Source of the DNA: Mactromeris polynyma
Lineage: Eukaryota; Mollusca; Bivalvia; Venerida; Mactridae
NCBI GenBank assembly: GCA_032209605.1
Contig: JASFXZ010000001.1
Span: 4,402,001-4,466,000, forward strand
Length of the DNA: 64,000 nucleotides
Reading direction: 5' to 3'
The translations under genes and the position numbers were made by a program. This document shows, one piece after another, positions 9,801 to 18,756 of this stretch. A model generated the notes under the pieces. That model did no database searches. It worked only from the letters and a program-made list of their open reading frames with translations, and was not told the origin of the DNA. The number at the start of each line of letters is the position of its first letter. Within the stretch, counting starts at the first letter, position 1.

Positions 9801-10992
9801 AAAAATTGGTCTTATAAAATTATCCATTTGTGTAAGATATTACTACATGTCTGTAATGGATCATCCATTGATGAGTATGCTAATTCCTGTGAATGTTATT
9901 TTTAATTACATATTTTGTTTTGTATTATACTCTCCAACTTTTGGAGGAAATAAAGGTGTGGTTGTATTCATACGTTATTCATTATAAACAGTATGCAAGT
10001 TGTAAGTGAGCAACTATTTACCATATACAGTCGGACCTTGTTCATAGAATTCATCGGGTCCGAAATAATTCATGGTTTCGAATGGACCATTTCCATTCCA
10101 TGTACTTAAGAAGATAACCAGGACCTGATATTTATTACTGATTTTACCGAGTATTCAGATAGAAGGTTGTCGAATAAACAAGGTCTGACTGTATATTCAT
10201 TTTATCAGCAGCTCAAACCTCGTATTGAATTATCATTCTATTGTATTCAGGTTATCCAGTTCTACAGAACAAGATGGAATTCAAAACTCCAGGCAAGGTG
10301 GCCAATAAAGATGATTGGAACAAATATCTCATGGCAACCAAGGTATGGTAAACTTTGTCTTGTACACATTTGTAGACATGAGTGACTTAAAACGGGTTCC
10401 ACTAGGTGCTCAATCTCAGGGATCATTTTGATAATTTCTGACTAGATTTTACCATTTATAGTCAAATTACCTATCGTTTACGGGGCTCTAGAAATGTTTT
10501 AAAAATACACTTGTCCAGGACAAGTGAAAATGTTGAATATTTGACTTGTCCTATATGGGAAGCTATTTGTCCGAGACAATATGTTGACAGTTTGAATTGT
10601 CACCAATATCGAGGCATCGGTAATTGCATGCTTTAAAAACAGACGACGGGCTAGTGGATTTCTAGAGCCCTGAGTTTAGAGAAAATTAATCTTTCAGCCA
10701 GACTTCTTGAGGTCAAAATCCTGCTTGAGTCGCAATGGAAATAAAGACAGGATTTAACGTATGAATTAACTTCTATGGATCGGACATTGAATTTTGTTTG
10801 TATCGTGGGTAAAAATCCAGTTTTTGTGAGTTTCAATTTTGTCTATTAGCAAGACCGATATGTTCAAGATCCTGTTCATATTCAACATTGTTTCTTTTTC
10901 AGGTATCCCACAGTACAGAGCTTCAAGATGTTCTCAAGTTTATTGGAACTTGGTGTGGGGCCACGCCTAATCCTAGTTATTCATTCCAATAA
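3710..10992 (+). CDS. IFT172: IFT172, C-terminal 399 residues in ten exons (5' part outside window)
   Basis: Exons are 3710-3819, 4528-4591, 5279-5482, 6385-6495, 6948-7163, 7850-7909, 8444-8542, 9593-9746, 10251-10342 and 10903-10992, ending in TAA. All nine introns are GT-AG, the phases match at every junction, and the total is 1200 nt. The spliced protein aligns by eye along its whole length with the C-terminal quarter of vertebrate IFT172 (about 1750 residues). Landmarks are [99 protein letters not shown] and the final SYSFQ. IFT172 is known as a peripheral IFT-B subunit of cilia: an N-terminal WD40 region, a long TPR-like helical solenoid, and a C-terminal region needed at the ciliary tip. 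This fragment is the end of the solenoid plus the C-terminal domain. The exon before 3710, which should encode the residues just ahead of AAELYLGVD, was not found in 1-3709, so that intron exceeds 3.7 kb or the exon was missed. Confidence 0.96.
3925..3990 (+). repeat. Short dispersed repeat shared with 8870-8935
   Basis: Both places carry CAACGTCA, then ACAGGRTTTGTYGTGGAAGY and TCCAT in the same order. They lie in two different introns of IFT172. This is a weak, short similarity. Confidence 0.4.
4528..4591 (+). CDS. IFT172: IFT172 exon
   Basis: 64 nt between TTGTAG and GTAAGT. The first base completes the Lys codon, followed by [18 protein letters not shown] and ADA. It is a short exon, placed by phase continuity and by the [12 protein letters not shown] similarity to the family. 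Confidence 0.93.
5279..5482 (+). CDS. IFT172: IFT172 exon
   Basis: 204 nt, phase 0 at both ends, between CCTTACAG and GTGAAT. It encodes 68 residues of solenoid, from [20 protein letters not shown] to [14 protein letters not shown], including the strongly conserved [12 protein letters not shown] segment. Confidence 0.96.
5605..5806 (-). repeat. Dispersed repeat family R1, copy in IFT172 intron
   Basis: This is the most diverged full-length copy. Shared landmarks are CCCCCTTGTTGTCCCCC, TTTATGGTCGGCCAGACCAT, GCGCCTCCTCACTGCCTA, TGTGTGGGGAGGCA and CTGTAACAATTTAAT. Other copies are at 27685-27875, 43096-43300, 44384-44580, 49325-49395 (partial) and 62539-62735. About 200 bp, with no ORF and no clear terminal inverted repeat. 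Confidence 0.75.
6385..6495 (+). CDS. IFT172: IFT172 exon
   Basis: 111 nt, phase 0 at both ends, between GTTTCAG and GTATGA. It encodes [20 protein letters not shown] through [12 protein letters not shown]. The NFNIYKRIF start and WADLRD motif are diagnostic of this family. Confidence 0.96.
6948..7163 (+). CDS. IFT172: IFT172 exon
   Basis: 216 nt (72 codons), phase 0, between TTCCACAG and GTGAGT. It encodes [20 protein letters not shown] through [12 protein letters not shown], with the conserved [11 protein letters not shown] and [10 protein letters not shown] segments. Confidence 0.96.
7208..7499 (+). mobile_element. tRNA-derived SINE in IFT172 intron (diverged)
   Basis: The head, TGGTCAGCTCAGTCGATGG then GGTCGTGCGCTCGAAACAC, resembles A and B boxes of a tRNA. 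The body (CTGAACTCTGATTTATGTGG, GTTGTCAGTT) and tail (AACTGGTTAGGTCAAC, CTGAAATACTGTTGAGAAAC) match the SINE at 54441-54795. The B box has mutated (GCGCTCGAAAC), so the copy is probably inactive. Confidence 0.8.
7850..7909 (+). CDS. IFT172: IFT172 exon
   Basis: 60 nt, phase 0, between ATATTTCAG and GTATGG. It encodes the 20 residues [20 protein letters not shown]. This is one of the best conserved blocks of the family. Confidence 0.96.
8183..8374. mobile_element. Mariner-like MITE flanked by TA (family also at 63564)
   Basis: The ends are CAGTGTTTTCACT and AGTGAGGTTTTACTG, with TA on each side. The right end shares TTTTGAGGTGGTCTTATT and GGTGGTCTTTAA with the element at 63564-63731. No ORF. 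It sits in an IFT172 intron just before the exon at 8444. Confidence 0.65.
8444..8542 (+). CDS. IFT172: IFT172 exon
   Basis: 99 nt, phase 0, between TTTTGTAG and GTAAGC. It encodes [20 protein letters not shown] followed by [13 protein letters not shown], an acidic linker before the C-terminal domain. Confidence 0.96.
8975..9592 (+). repeat. IFT172: Ten-fold tandem repeat of an intron-exon boundary (66-bp unit)
   Basis: The unit begins with a GTCTTTGAATGAATGAATAC block, runs through TGTGCTATGATTTCAG, and ends with the first 23 bases of the IFT172 exon at 9593. Acceptor AGs lie at 8974-8975, 9045-9046, 9127-9128, 9193-9194, 9259-9260, 9326-9327, 9393-9394, 9459-9460, 9525-9526 and 9591-9592. 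Spacing is 66-67 bp except the two left-most intervals (71 and 82 bp), where extra GAAT repeats were added. Splicing to any upstream acceptor would give [12 protein letters not shown] followed by TGA. Confidence 0.95.
9593..9746 (+). CDS. IFT172: IFT172 exon preceded by a tandemly repeated 3' splice site
   Basis: 154 nt from the acceptor ATGATTTCAG (AG at 9591-9592) to the donor GTACAT. It encodes [18 protein letters not shown] through RSLPCVIT and starts the C-terminal domain. The first 23 nt are copied nine more times upstream together with the acceptor; only this last copy reads on into the rest of the exon. The exon also holds an internal donor-like GTGAGT at 9615-9620, exactly where the copied part ends. 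Confidence 0.95.
10028..10191. mobile_element. Mariner-like MITE, CAGTCGGACC family, TA target duplication
   Basis: The left end CAGTCGGACCTTGTT is the reverse complement, with one mismatch, of the right end AACAAGGTCTGACTG. TA flanks both sides. 164 bp with no ORF; it lies in the intron before the IFT172 exon at 10251. Confidence 0.85.
10251..10342 (+). CDS. IFT172: IFT172 exon
   Basis: 92 nt between TGTATTCAG and GTATGG. The first two bases complete a Gly codon (ITG|YP). It encodes [15 protein letters not shown] through [13 protein letters not shown]. Confidence 0.96.
10393..10740 (+). repeat. Dispersed repeat interrupted by the MITE; uninterrupted homologue at 14705-14815
   Basis: Shared blocks in order are GGTTCCACTAGG, GACTRGATTTTA, AGTCMAATTACCTATC/A and CTTTCAGCCAGA, then AGGTCAAAAT or GGGTCAAAAT. 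The 14.7 kb copy lacks the insertion and so gives the pre-insertion state. Confidence 0.65.
10482..10672. mobile_element. hAT-like MITE with GGGCTCTAGAAAT inverted ends, nested in a repeat
   Basis: The left end GGGGCTCTAGAAAT and right end ATTTCTAGAGCCCTG are inverted copies. The interior has ACTTGTCCAGGACAAGT and related ACTTGTCC motifs. It splits a sequence (10393-10481 and 10673-10740) that is continuous at about 14705-14815, so it inserted into an older dispersed repeat. Confidence 0.75.
10903..10992 (+). CDS. IFT172: IFT172 terminal coding exon
   Basis: Begins after TTTTTCAG and encodes [19 protein letters not shown] to the terminal SYSFQ and TAA at 10990-10992. The end agrees with the usual C-terminus of the family. 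The stop codon overlaps an AATAAA hexamer at 10988-10993. Confidence 0.96.
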   Translation, partial: VSHSTELQDVLKFIGTWCGATPNPSYSFQ

Positions 10993-11752
10993 AACATCAC
11001 GTAATTGAACTCTTTGTGTCTGCATGTTTATTTATTATTGTATTTAATTGTCTGTTTAGTGATACAAAAAGAAAATGTGTTCTTAGAAAGTTGTGACTCT
11101 TAATTCCTTGGACATTATCCGTGGAAACATTTACGTGAAGCAGATCGAAAATTTTAATTTCACTGACAATTTAAAATTTTGATAGAATGATATTTGAGTG
11201 ATGTAATTCTACTAAGATTTGGTGAACTAATTAAACATGTGTTGTGATTTTGTTTATGCTTGTATTATGTTGCTACAGAAGTAAAGTCATATTGTGATAA
11301 GCAAATATTTATCTATCAGTAAATATTGTTGTTTTATAATATGTGACTGGTGAAAATATCTTGCATGCATATGTAACATCAAATTTATACAATGGAGTTT
11401 TTCATGTGTTACTTGTTTTTTTAATTTTAATTCATCAAGTTTCCGTCCAAATTGATCACTACATATTACTGTATATTTAAGAGTAAACATACAACGTATA
11501 CTTAAAATAAATTGTAAGAAAAATATTATGTTGTTTATACTTTATCTCATCTGAAGACTATGATGTCATGATATGATTTGAAACAAATCTTTGAATATAT
11601 GATTTGAAACAAATCTTTGAATATATGATTTATAAATATCACTTCTCTTGATATAAATATCATTTCTCTTGATATCAATATCATTTCTCTTGATATAAAT
11701 ATCATTTCTCTTGATATGCTCAAATGCCGAAATGTCAGTTGACTGTAATAAA
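10988..11752 (+). terminator. IFT172: IFT172 candidate polyadenylation signals / 3' UTR
   Basis: AATAAA hexamers occur at 10988-10993 (overlapping the stop codon), 11506-11511 and 11747-11752. The sequence does not show which is used. The first would leave a 3' UTR of only a few tens of bases. Confidence 0.4.
11571..11722. repeat. Two short tandem repeats downstream of IFT172
   Basis: ATATGATTTGAAACAAATCT occurs twice (about 11571-11626). A 21-bp unit, ATCATTTCTCTTGATATAAAT, then occurs about four times (about 11637-11720). Both are AT-rich. Confidence 0.8.
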
Positions 11753-12601
11753 ACAGAAACATACCAATGCAAAAAATATCAGTATTCATTCTTCATTTTA
11801 ATACATAATTTCCAAGACATATAATTAAGTAAACCTTTGTCAAAAATATGTAGATAGATTTAAGAAATAAAGCTGTGCGCAACAATTTTTACTTCTTATG
11901 CTCTAACACAAGGGAGGCAAATCCTACTAATAACTACTCTAAGTCTGTAGCAGTTGTCTCCCTTACATAACACTAAAACGGCAAGTTTAGTTTTGTAAAG
12001 ATGCATTAAATGTTTTTTACTAGATTTAATTGATGCATACATTTGAAAACGGGATTTATTTTTGTTTTTCACTAATTTATCAAGGGAAGCAATTCATACT
12101 AGTAATTGATTTTAGACGGTAGATGGTTTATATGTCCGTGATTAAGATTTACTAAAAGGAAGGCATTAATTAATGATAGTACTGTGCTCACATAGTTTAC
12201 CAAGAAATTATTCTATGAACTTGATGAAGGCGTCAGGCATTGCCGCTTTAGTAGTTTGTTAGAATGTCAACATTGAGTGTGGGAGGTCTGGGATCAATAT
12301 AGGGGAGGACATCAATTCGATAGCAAACACTTGAACTATGTTAGTGGTGAAGCTCCCGCACAAAGTACTCGGTATACGAAGGATAGTATCAGGAGATAAA
12401 ATAAGCACAGGAAAATTGTCTGTTTGTGGTTATATTGTTGGTCTCACGAGAGCTTTGAAGTATGTTGTTTGTTGATCATATACGGCATTGAATATTGCTT
12501 CCTTATAATGCGCAACCCTGGAAAACTACGGGAAAGACTGGATATTGGGTTTTATCTATTGTGTGTGTGTGTAAGAGTTGTCTTTCTTGACGTAAACAAA
12601 C
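11753..12601. other. Intergenic sequence, no gene seen
   Basis: AT-rich, without a convincing ORF. It contains three copies of the mollusc-like AAGGGAG motif or its complement, near 11908, 11950 and 12080. Nothing else is recognised. Confidence 0.5.
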
Positions 12602-12790
12602 ATGGCGACGAATGGTGACAAGTCAAGAAAGTTTGTGAAAAAAACTCCAAAAAGGTCCGAAAACGGAAGAGAATTCAACAAACAATGTTACAGTTTGGAT
12701 GAACTTTCAACAATGAAGACATGTACGCAGTTTCAAAGCGTGACACCATGGAGTAATATTTGTAGATTAAACTTTAACGACAGAAAATAA
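12602..12790 (+). CDS. Small hypothetical ORF or first exon, 62 residues
   Basis: The ATG lies in a good animal context (AAACATGGCG). The N-terminus MATNGDKSRKFVKKTPKRSE is basic, and the rest is polar with three Cys. There is no membrane segment or motif I recognise. The TAA overlaps an AATAAA (GAAAATAAAAC) at the end. It could be a tiny gene, a first exon whose donor I cannot place, or chance. No homologue is known to me. Confidence 0.3.
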   Translation: MATNGDKSRKFVKKTPKRSENGREFNKQCYSLDELSTMKTCTQFQSVTPWSNICRLNFNDRK

Positions 12791-14070
12791 AACTGAAACT
12801 GAAAGCAACAAATGTAGAAGGGAGATAAATTCGATGTATTACAAATTATCTGAATCAATACCTTGAAGAGCAATGTTGACTTTTACTGAACGGAGGAAGT
12901 AACTGATAGATATAACAGTCTTAAAGAACTCTCCTGATGACTTAAAGGCACGATCACGTTTGCTTTCACAAAGAAAGTTTTTTGAAATTATATTTGACTT
13001 GTATGGGTTGGAAGCGCTTGAAGTTATTATTTGCAGAGTTTTCTTCAATGTTCTGTTGCATATTGTTTTGTTATTTCCTAGCTCTGATCTTGTTGGCCTT
13101 TATGGTTTCAAATAGAGTACAGGATGTATGGTGGTATGTGCCCATTCACCATCTTGTATAGAAACATCAGCGGCTGGTGGCGTCACCTCTCTGGTCTTAT
13201 TCCTTCAGCATGGCAGAGACATGACCATCTCGTGTAGATCCATAATCCTTGGAGATGAAGTGAGCTGCAAATTGTTGGACGCACTCCAGTTTGTTGATGT
13301 TGACCTGCTGATACAGGTCTCATTATAAGGTAAATTGTGGTCTGTATGACTGATTTGTCTTTATCGTAAATTTGTTCAGAAGCTGTATTGAATATAAGAT
13401 GGCTATCTGTGAGTTCTACTTGCAAATATACAAACTGAAAAATGCTAAAAACAGAACAGTACTGATAAACGGTGCTGAACTTCAGCCTTGAGATACCAGG
13501 TACCACATACTCAGGATTTCATGTGCATCTAGGGTGTCAGGTACATGTAGACATTAATAATAATAATTATAATAAAGACTTTATTTATAGAGACAGTGCA
13601 GTTAGGCAATCGCTCATTCTTCCCTGTGAGCCTCTTAATAAAGAGCATTTACAAAATATATATGTAACAACAAATTACACATTCATCAAGATATCAACAT
13701 GAAAGACATACAATTATTTACAAGGAATAAACATAAATGTAGAAGAAAGATGCCAGCATAAAATACACAAGTTTGTCATTTACAAAACAGATATACAACT
13801 CAGTTGTTTACCTTATAAAATGAATATATGCTTTCTGTCCATTAGAATGGTAAAGTGATGCCTTGCTGCTAGCTAACACATACATATACTCTAAATGACG
13901 ACTTTTTAACACAAAAACATCATAATTATAATTTATAATCCATACATTGACTTTTCTGTTTACTTGAATTTCACATTTTTTTCTGACCAAAGTGACCATA
14001 AGATTTCAACTTGTTATATCAGACGAAATCTCATTTACTTTATATATCTACTTGGTGTTATTAACTCATA
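12791..14070. other. Intergenic sequence, no gene supported
   Basis: Several short frames occur (for example 12839-13048 minus and 13128-13328 plus), but none has recognisable motifs. At about 13550-13690 a TAATAATAAT tract is followed by AATAAAGACTTTATTTATAG, which looks like the 3' tail of a retroelement or a simple-sequence island. Confidence 0.4.
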
Positions 14071-14477
14071 CAGTAGAACTTCGAAACCTCAAACAGTTTT
14101 GACTCAAACACAGTAGATATCTCGAACAGGTTCTTAAGTCCCGACGAAATTCCTTCTTATTTCATATTATCTTAACAGTAGATCACTCAACAGAGATAGG
14201 TCGAACACTCTTAATTTGCGGTCCCTAGCTACCATTTCATAAAATTCTTAAAAATACCCGTAAACTTTATTGAGTAAATTCCGTCGAAGTGTCAAAATTG
14301 GTATAAATTCTACCCGAAATGTATTATCTTAACCTTTTTGATAATGCATAGTACACCCATACATGGAACAGTCAGTTTGTACATACACATACCTGTGCAC
14401 CATGTATGCCTGAAACAATAGATGGCTCGAACTAATTGCTGGATCCGACAGCAGTTCGAGGTTTCAAAGTTTTACTG
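14071..14477. mobile_element. Mariner-like MITE, 407 bp, TA target duplication
   Basis: The left end CAGTAGAACTTCGAAACCTC pairs with the right end GAGGTTTCAAAGTTTTACTG, and TA is on both sides (14069-14070 and 14478-14479). The interior repeats the TTCGAG/CTCGAA motif (ATCTCGAACAGG, GGCTCGAACTAA), as if subterminal binding sites were repeated. There is no transposase ORF. Confidence 0.85.
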
Positions 14478-14919
14478 TATTGTAAATGGAAATAAAAACT
14501 GTTGACCAATTTCTATAAAAATATTTCTGAAACATTGTCGTTGATAATGATTTGTTGTTTAGTATAATATTTACAAATGCAATCAGACTTTTGATAAAAG
14601 AACATTTCCTTTTCAATATAACCTTTGTCCATAAGCTATTTTAGTTTCTTTTGATATTATTGTATGTTTTTAAATATTTTTGCAGATACTGAAGAAGTGA
14701 CAGCAGGGGTTCCACTAGGGGTTATTTTATAAACGTTGACTGGATTTTATAGTCCAATTACCTATAACTTTGAGATGACCCTTTCAGCCAGAATCCTTAG
14801 GGTCAAAATATGGGTTCTTGGAAGTTCCAGGTGTCAAAGGGTCAACCCCTGTGATAGATAAAGAAATATTGTGAGTTGGTTTTATCTGGAACCCGTCAAA
14901 CACCCGGTACCTGTTGGAG

Positions 14920-15112
14920 GGAAACCGATACAGCTGGGGTGTTAGATACAGCTGGGATGTTAGATACAGCTGGGATGTTAGATACAGCTGGGATGTTAGA
15001 TACAGCTGGGGTGTTAGATACAGCTGGGATGTTAGATACAGCTGGGATGTTAGATACAGCTAGGATGTTAGATACAGCTGGGATGTTAGATACAGCTGGG
15101 ATGTTAGATTAG
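14920..15112. repeat. 18-bp minisatellite, about ten copies
   Basis: The unit is GATACAGCTGGGATGTTA with single-base variants (GGGGTG, TAGGATG). Because the unit is 18 bp, it reads as a hexapeptide repeat LDTAGM in one frame. The flanks give no sign of a gene, so I treat it as non-coding. Confidence 0.95.
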
Positions 15113-16386
15113 AAGCATTTGATCTCAGTGAGTATTCTTCATTATTTTATTTAAAGTGACTTTGTAGCTTCTTCACTGATTTCAGACTAGCTGTATTTGG
15201 TATCTGCAGTTAAATGTATGAAGTGTTTGCTAAGGAGAGGTGTAGCAGATGAGTAGTTATCTTTTATAAAATGTTCTTCTGATGTTCATTTGATCTGTTG
15301 CAAGAATGTTTGGTTTGATACTAAAATATTTCATTTCCCTAGAGCAACATAACTATATGTATACATGAATAATATTCAGCAACATGGTTATTTTATTTAG
15401 CTTACAATCATTTCAGACTGTTGCTACAAATCTTTCACAGGAAGGGAGTCTATGTCTGGATCCACATTCAGTTATCATATGTTTCCAGAGTTCCTGCTAG
15501 TACTTGTAGAGTCCAGGAGGTGACAGTTACTGTGTTCATATCATATATCTGTGAATGGTAAATTTGTACACATTTTATATACACTGTAACATTTCTTGTA
15601 GTGGTCACAAACTGACTAAAATATTAGAATTGTTTATATTTTATTTCTATATTGCTCTCAGCAATAATTATAATCTGTAAAGTTTGGTATGCACATTAGG
15701 TTGATTGGTTTCACCTTAGCACCTATTACTCTAGTTGAGCTATTGTAGTCACTCCCTATCCATCCTCTTGTCTGTCTGTTTACGTTAGATGTTTCTTCAA
15801 TGGTATTCCACCAACATTGTTCATAATGATATCACTATCACCTAGGATCTGTCAGCGCTAAATCTAGGAAAATCTTCAACAGATAGATCCTAAACTACTG
15901 ATGTGGTTGTAAAGGGATTGTACATAAATGTTGCTATGGTAACCTTCTATGATTATTGTTTCAAGTAATTCCCATTCATACATTGATCCAATATTTTCAA
16001 GAAATAAATGTCATATATTATCGTCATATTAAATCAACTGTGAAAATGCCTTGTTCAATGACTCATATTTCATGTTCATTATTTTTCAGGTTGTAAACCT
16101 GCCAGGAATCAAGAAGGAAATTCAGTGTGAGAATTGTGTATTCCAACAATAAAATGGTGAATTAAAACATTACAACTTACTCTGATACATACATGACAAT
16201 ACAAGTGTTATATCTTGTATACTGAATTTGTGATACAAAAATATTGGAACAAAAGCTCTTCAAAACATTGACTGACGAATCGATGAAAACATTTATGAAC
16301 ATACAAAACAGTTACCCTTGCGCTGGATGTTTCTATCCGTACCAGAACCCTGTGAAACATTCTTATATTGTTATTGTATTACTTAT
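15113..16386. other. Intergenic sequence, no gene seen
   Basis: AT-rich, with stops in all frames at short spacing. No repeat or RNA was recognised. Confidence 0.5.
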
Positions 16387-17430
16387 TACTGTTATAATCT
16401 CTCTGATTGGTTGTAGATCTGTAATGGTATTACTGTTATAATCTCTCTGATTGCTTGTAGATCTGTAATGGTATTACTGTTATAATCTCTCTGATTGCTT
16501 GTAGATCTGTAATGGAATACTGTTATAATCTCTCCGATTCGTTGTAGAACTGTAATGGTATACTGTTATAATCTCTCTGATTGGTTGTAGATCTGTAATG
16601 GTATTACTGTTATAATCTCTCTGATTGCTTGTAGATCTGTAATGGTATTACTGTTATAATCTCTCTGATTGCTTGTAGATCTGTAATGGAATTCTGTTAT
16701 AATCTCTCTGATTCGTTGTAGATCTGTAATGGTATTACTGTTATAATCTCTCTGATTGGTTGTAGAACTGTAATGGTATTACTGTTATAATCTCTCTGAT
16801 TGGTTGTAGATCTGTAATGGTATTACTGTTATAATCTCTCTGATTGGTTGTAGATCTGTAATGGAATACTGTTATAATCTCTCTTATTGGTTGTAGAACT
16901 GTAATGGAATACTGTTATAATCTCTCTGATTGGTTGTAGATCTGTAATGGTATTACTGTTATAATCTCTCTGATTGCTTGTAGATCTGTAATGGAATACT
17001 GTTATAATCTCTCTTATTGGTTGTAGAACTGTAATGGAATACTGTTATAATCTCTCTTATTGGTTGTAGAACTGTAATGGTATTACTGTTATAATCTCTC
17101 TGATTGGTTGTAGAACTGTAATGGAATACTGTTATAATCTCTCTTATTGGTTGTAGATCTGTAATGGAATTCTGTTATAATCTCTCCGATTCGTTGTAGA
17201 TCTGTAATGGTATTACTGTTATAATCTCTCTGATTGGTTGTAGATCTGTAATGGTATTACTGTTATAATCTCTCTGATTGGTTGTAGATCTGTAATGGTA
17301 TTACTGTTATAATCTCTCTGATTGGTTGTAGATCTGTAATGGTATTACTGTTATAATCTCTCTTATTGGTTGTAGAACTTTAATGGTATTACTGTTATAA
17401 TCTCTCTTATTGGTTGTAGATCTGTAATAG
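16387..17430. repeat. 41-44-bp minisatellite, about 24 copies
   Basis: The 44-bp unit begins TACTGTTATAATCTCTCTGA, followed by TTGGTTGTAGATCTGTAATGGTAT. Variants lose two or three bases at GGTATTACTG/GGAATACTG and swap GATTGG/GATTGC/TATTGG. Each unit contains a pyrimidine-rich stretch ending TTGTAG, which resembles a 3' splice site. Confidence 0.97.
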
Positions 17431-18530
17431 ACACACCTACATACACCTTTGCTGGTTTACATTTCTATTCTAATTGTAATCATAGTCGCATCAGTTTATT
17501 TTGGGGTGTGCTTGATTCACTGTTCTGCACAGTCGAAACAGATAGAACAACCAAATAGAAATGCACAGTGTTTGTAACCTGTTTTGACTGTGCTGATTAA
17601 AAAGGTAGTACATGCGGAACAGATAAGTCACAAACATGGCCGCTACAAATGTGTATGTGGGCTTTTCGTCGCAATAAAAGATGCAATTGACAAACACAGG
17701 TGTCAATCAACTGGTAATTGAAGTGTCGTATATATATATTGTATTATATTAGTGACCTTTTTTAATAATCCCAGTCACTTATTTCTGTGGGCTTCCTGTT
17801 CTTTGTGTGCTTTTTATATTTGATTCGCTTTGTTCTCGGAAAATGTCTTGAACCTGTTCTGCACAGTAACTCAAGCAAGCCCAAGAAGTGTGTATCGCTA
17901 CATGTTGATAGATGGAACTAAATTCAATTTTAATTAGAGCAGAGAGACTTTCGTGCTAAAGGCTGAGTGCATTAACTATCAGTGCTGGTGTTAGATACCT
18001 ACCCTGTTAGTTACAGCACTGCTGACAAAAAGCGGCATTTCAAATCAATAGTTTACAACACAGGCATTTGTCACATAAAGGACCCCCAAACCCAGCTACA
18101 ACCTTCCACCATGAAAATTTGACGTTAAAAATGTTAATTTGAATAGGATCTGTGTGATATAATCATTTGACTTGTTTTCTGTGGTTGAAAAATGAAATTG
18201 TCTGAGATACTTGCACCAGATTTTGTTTACCAAAGACTGAATAACACGTGTCATACTGAGCTTGTGTATATAGGAGGTTAAAGTAATGTTTTGACAAAAA
18301 GTAGCTTTTTCTGTTGTTAAGTCATAAATAGAATTTAACATTCATGTTCATTTTTTATTGAATTTATTAAACTAGGCAACTAAAACCATTTTTTGAAGAC
18401 TGTTTTATAAATTCAATAAAAAAGGAACAGGAATATAGGATCCTCTATATTCACTTTACAGGTGACAGTCTTAGATATAAGCATCTTTATTTGATTTGAA
18501 TCTTTTCTTAAAATAGTGTGTACAGGGTGT
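17431..18530. other. Intergenic sequence, no gene seen
   Basis: Only short frames without motifs. GTTCTGCACAGTCGAAACAG and CCTGTTCTGCACAGTAACTC (about 17521 and 17855) share a short block. Nothing else is recognised. Confidence 0.4.
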
Positions 18531-18756
18531 TAAAAAGTTTGTTCACAAAGTTTGAATTTTGGTATTCTTTTAATTGATGATCCCATCTATGTCGCTATAT
18601 ACCAATAGTTTACTTCTGCATGAGAGTTCAATATAAAACAGATATTCATGAAAAAAGCAGCAGTTTTTATTATGCGAAATAAAGCCAGTGTACACAGCAT
18701 TATTTTCATTTTATCGACATTCAAACTTTGTGAACACACTTTTTTAACACCCTGTA
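18531..18756. mobile_element. MITE with ~37-bp terminal inverted repeats (TACAGGGTGTTAAAAA)
   Basis: The left end TACAGGGTGTTAAAAAGTTT, continuing GTTCACAAAGTTTGAAT, is mirrored by the right end ATTCAAACTTTGTGAACACA, continuing CTTTTTTAACACCCTGTA. About 226 bp, flanked by TA, with no ORF. The CAGGGTGT start is common in mariner/ITm-type elements. Confidence 0.9.

Noticed and set aside
14876..15112. 78-codon ORF with LDTAGM repeats
   Set aside because: An 18-bp minisatellite with no supporting exon structure.
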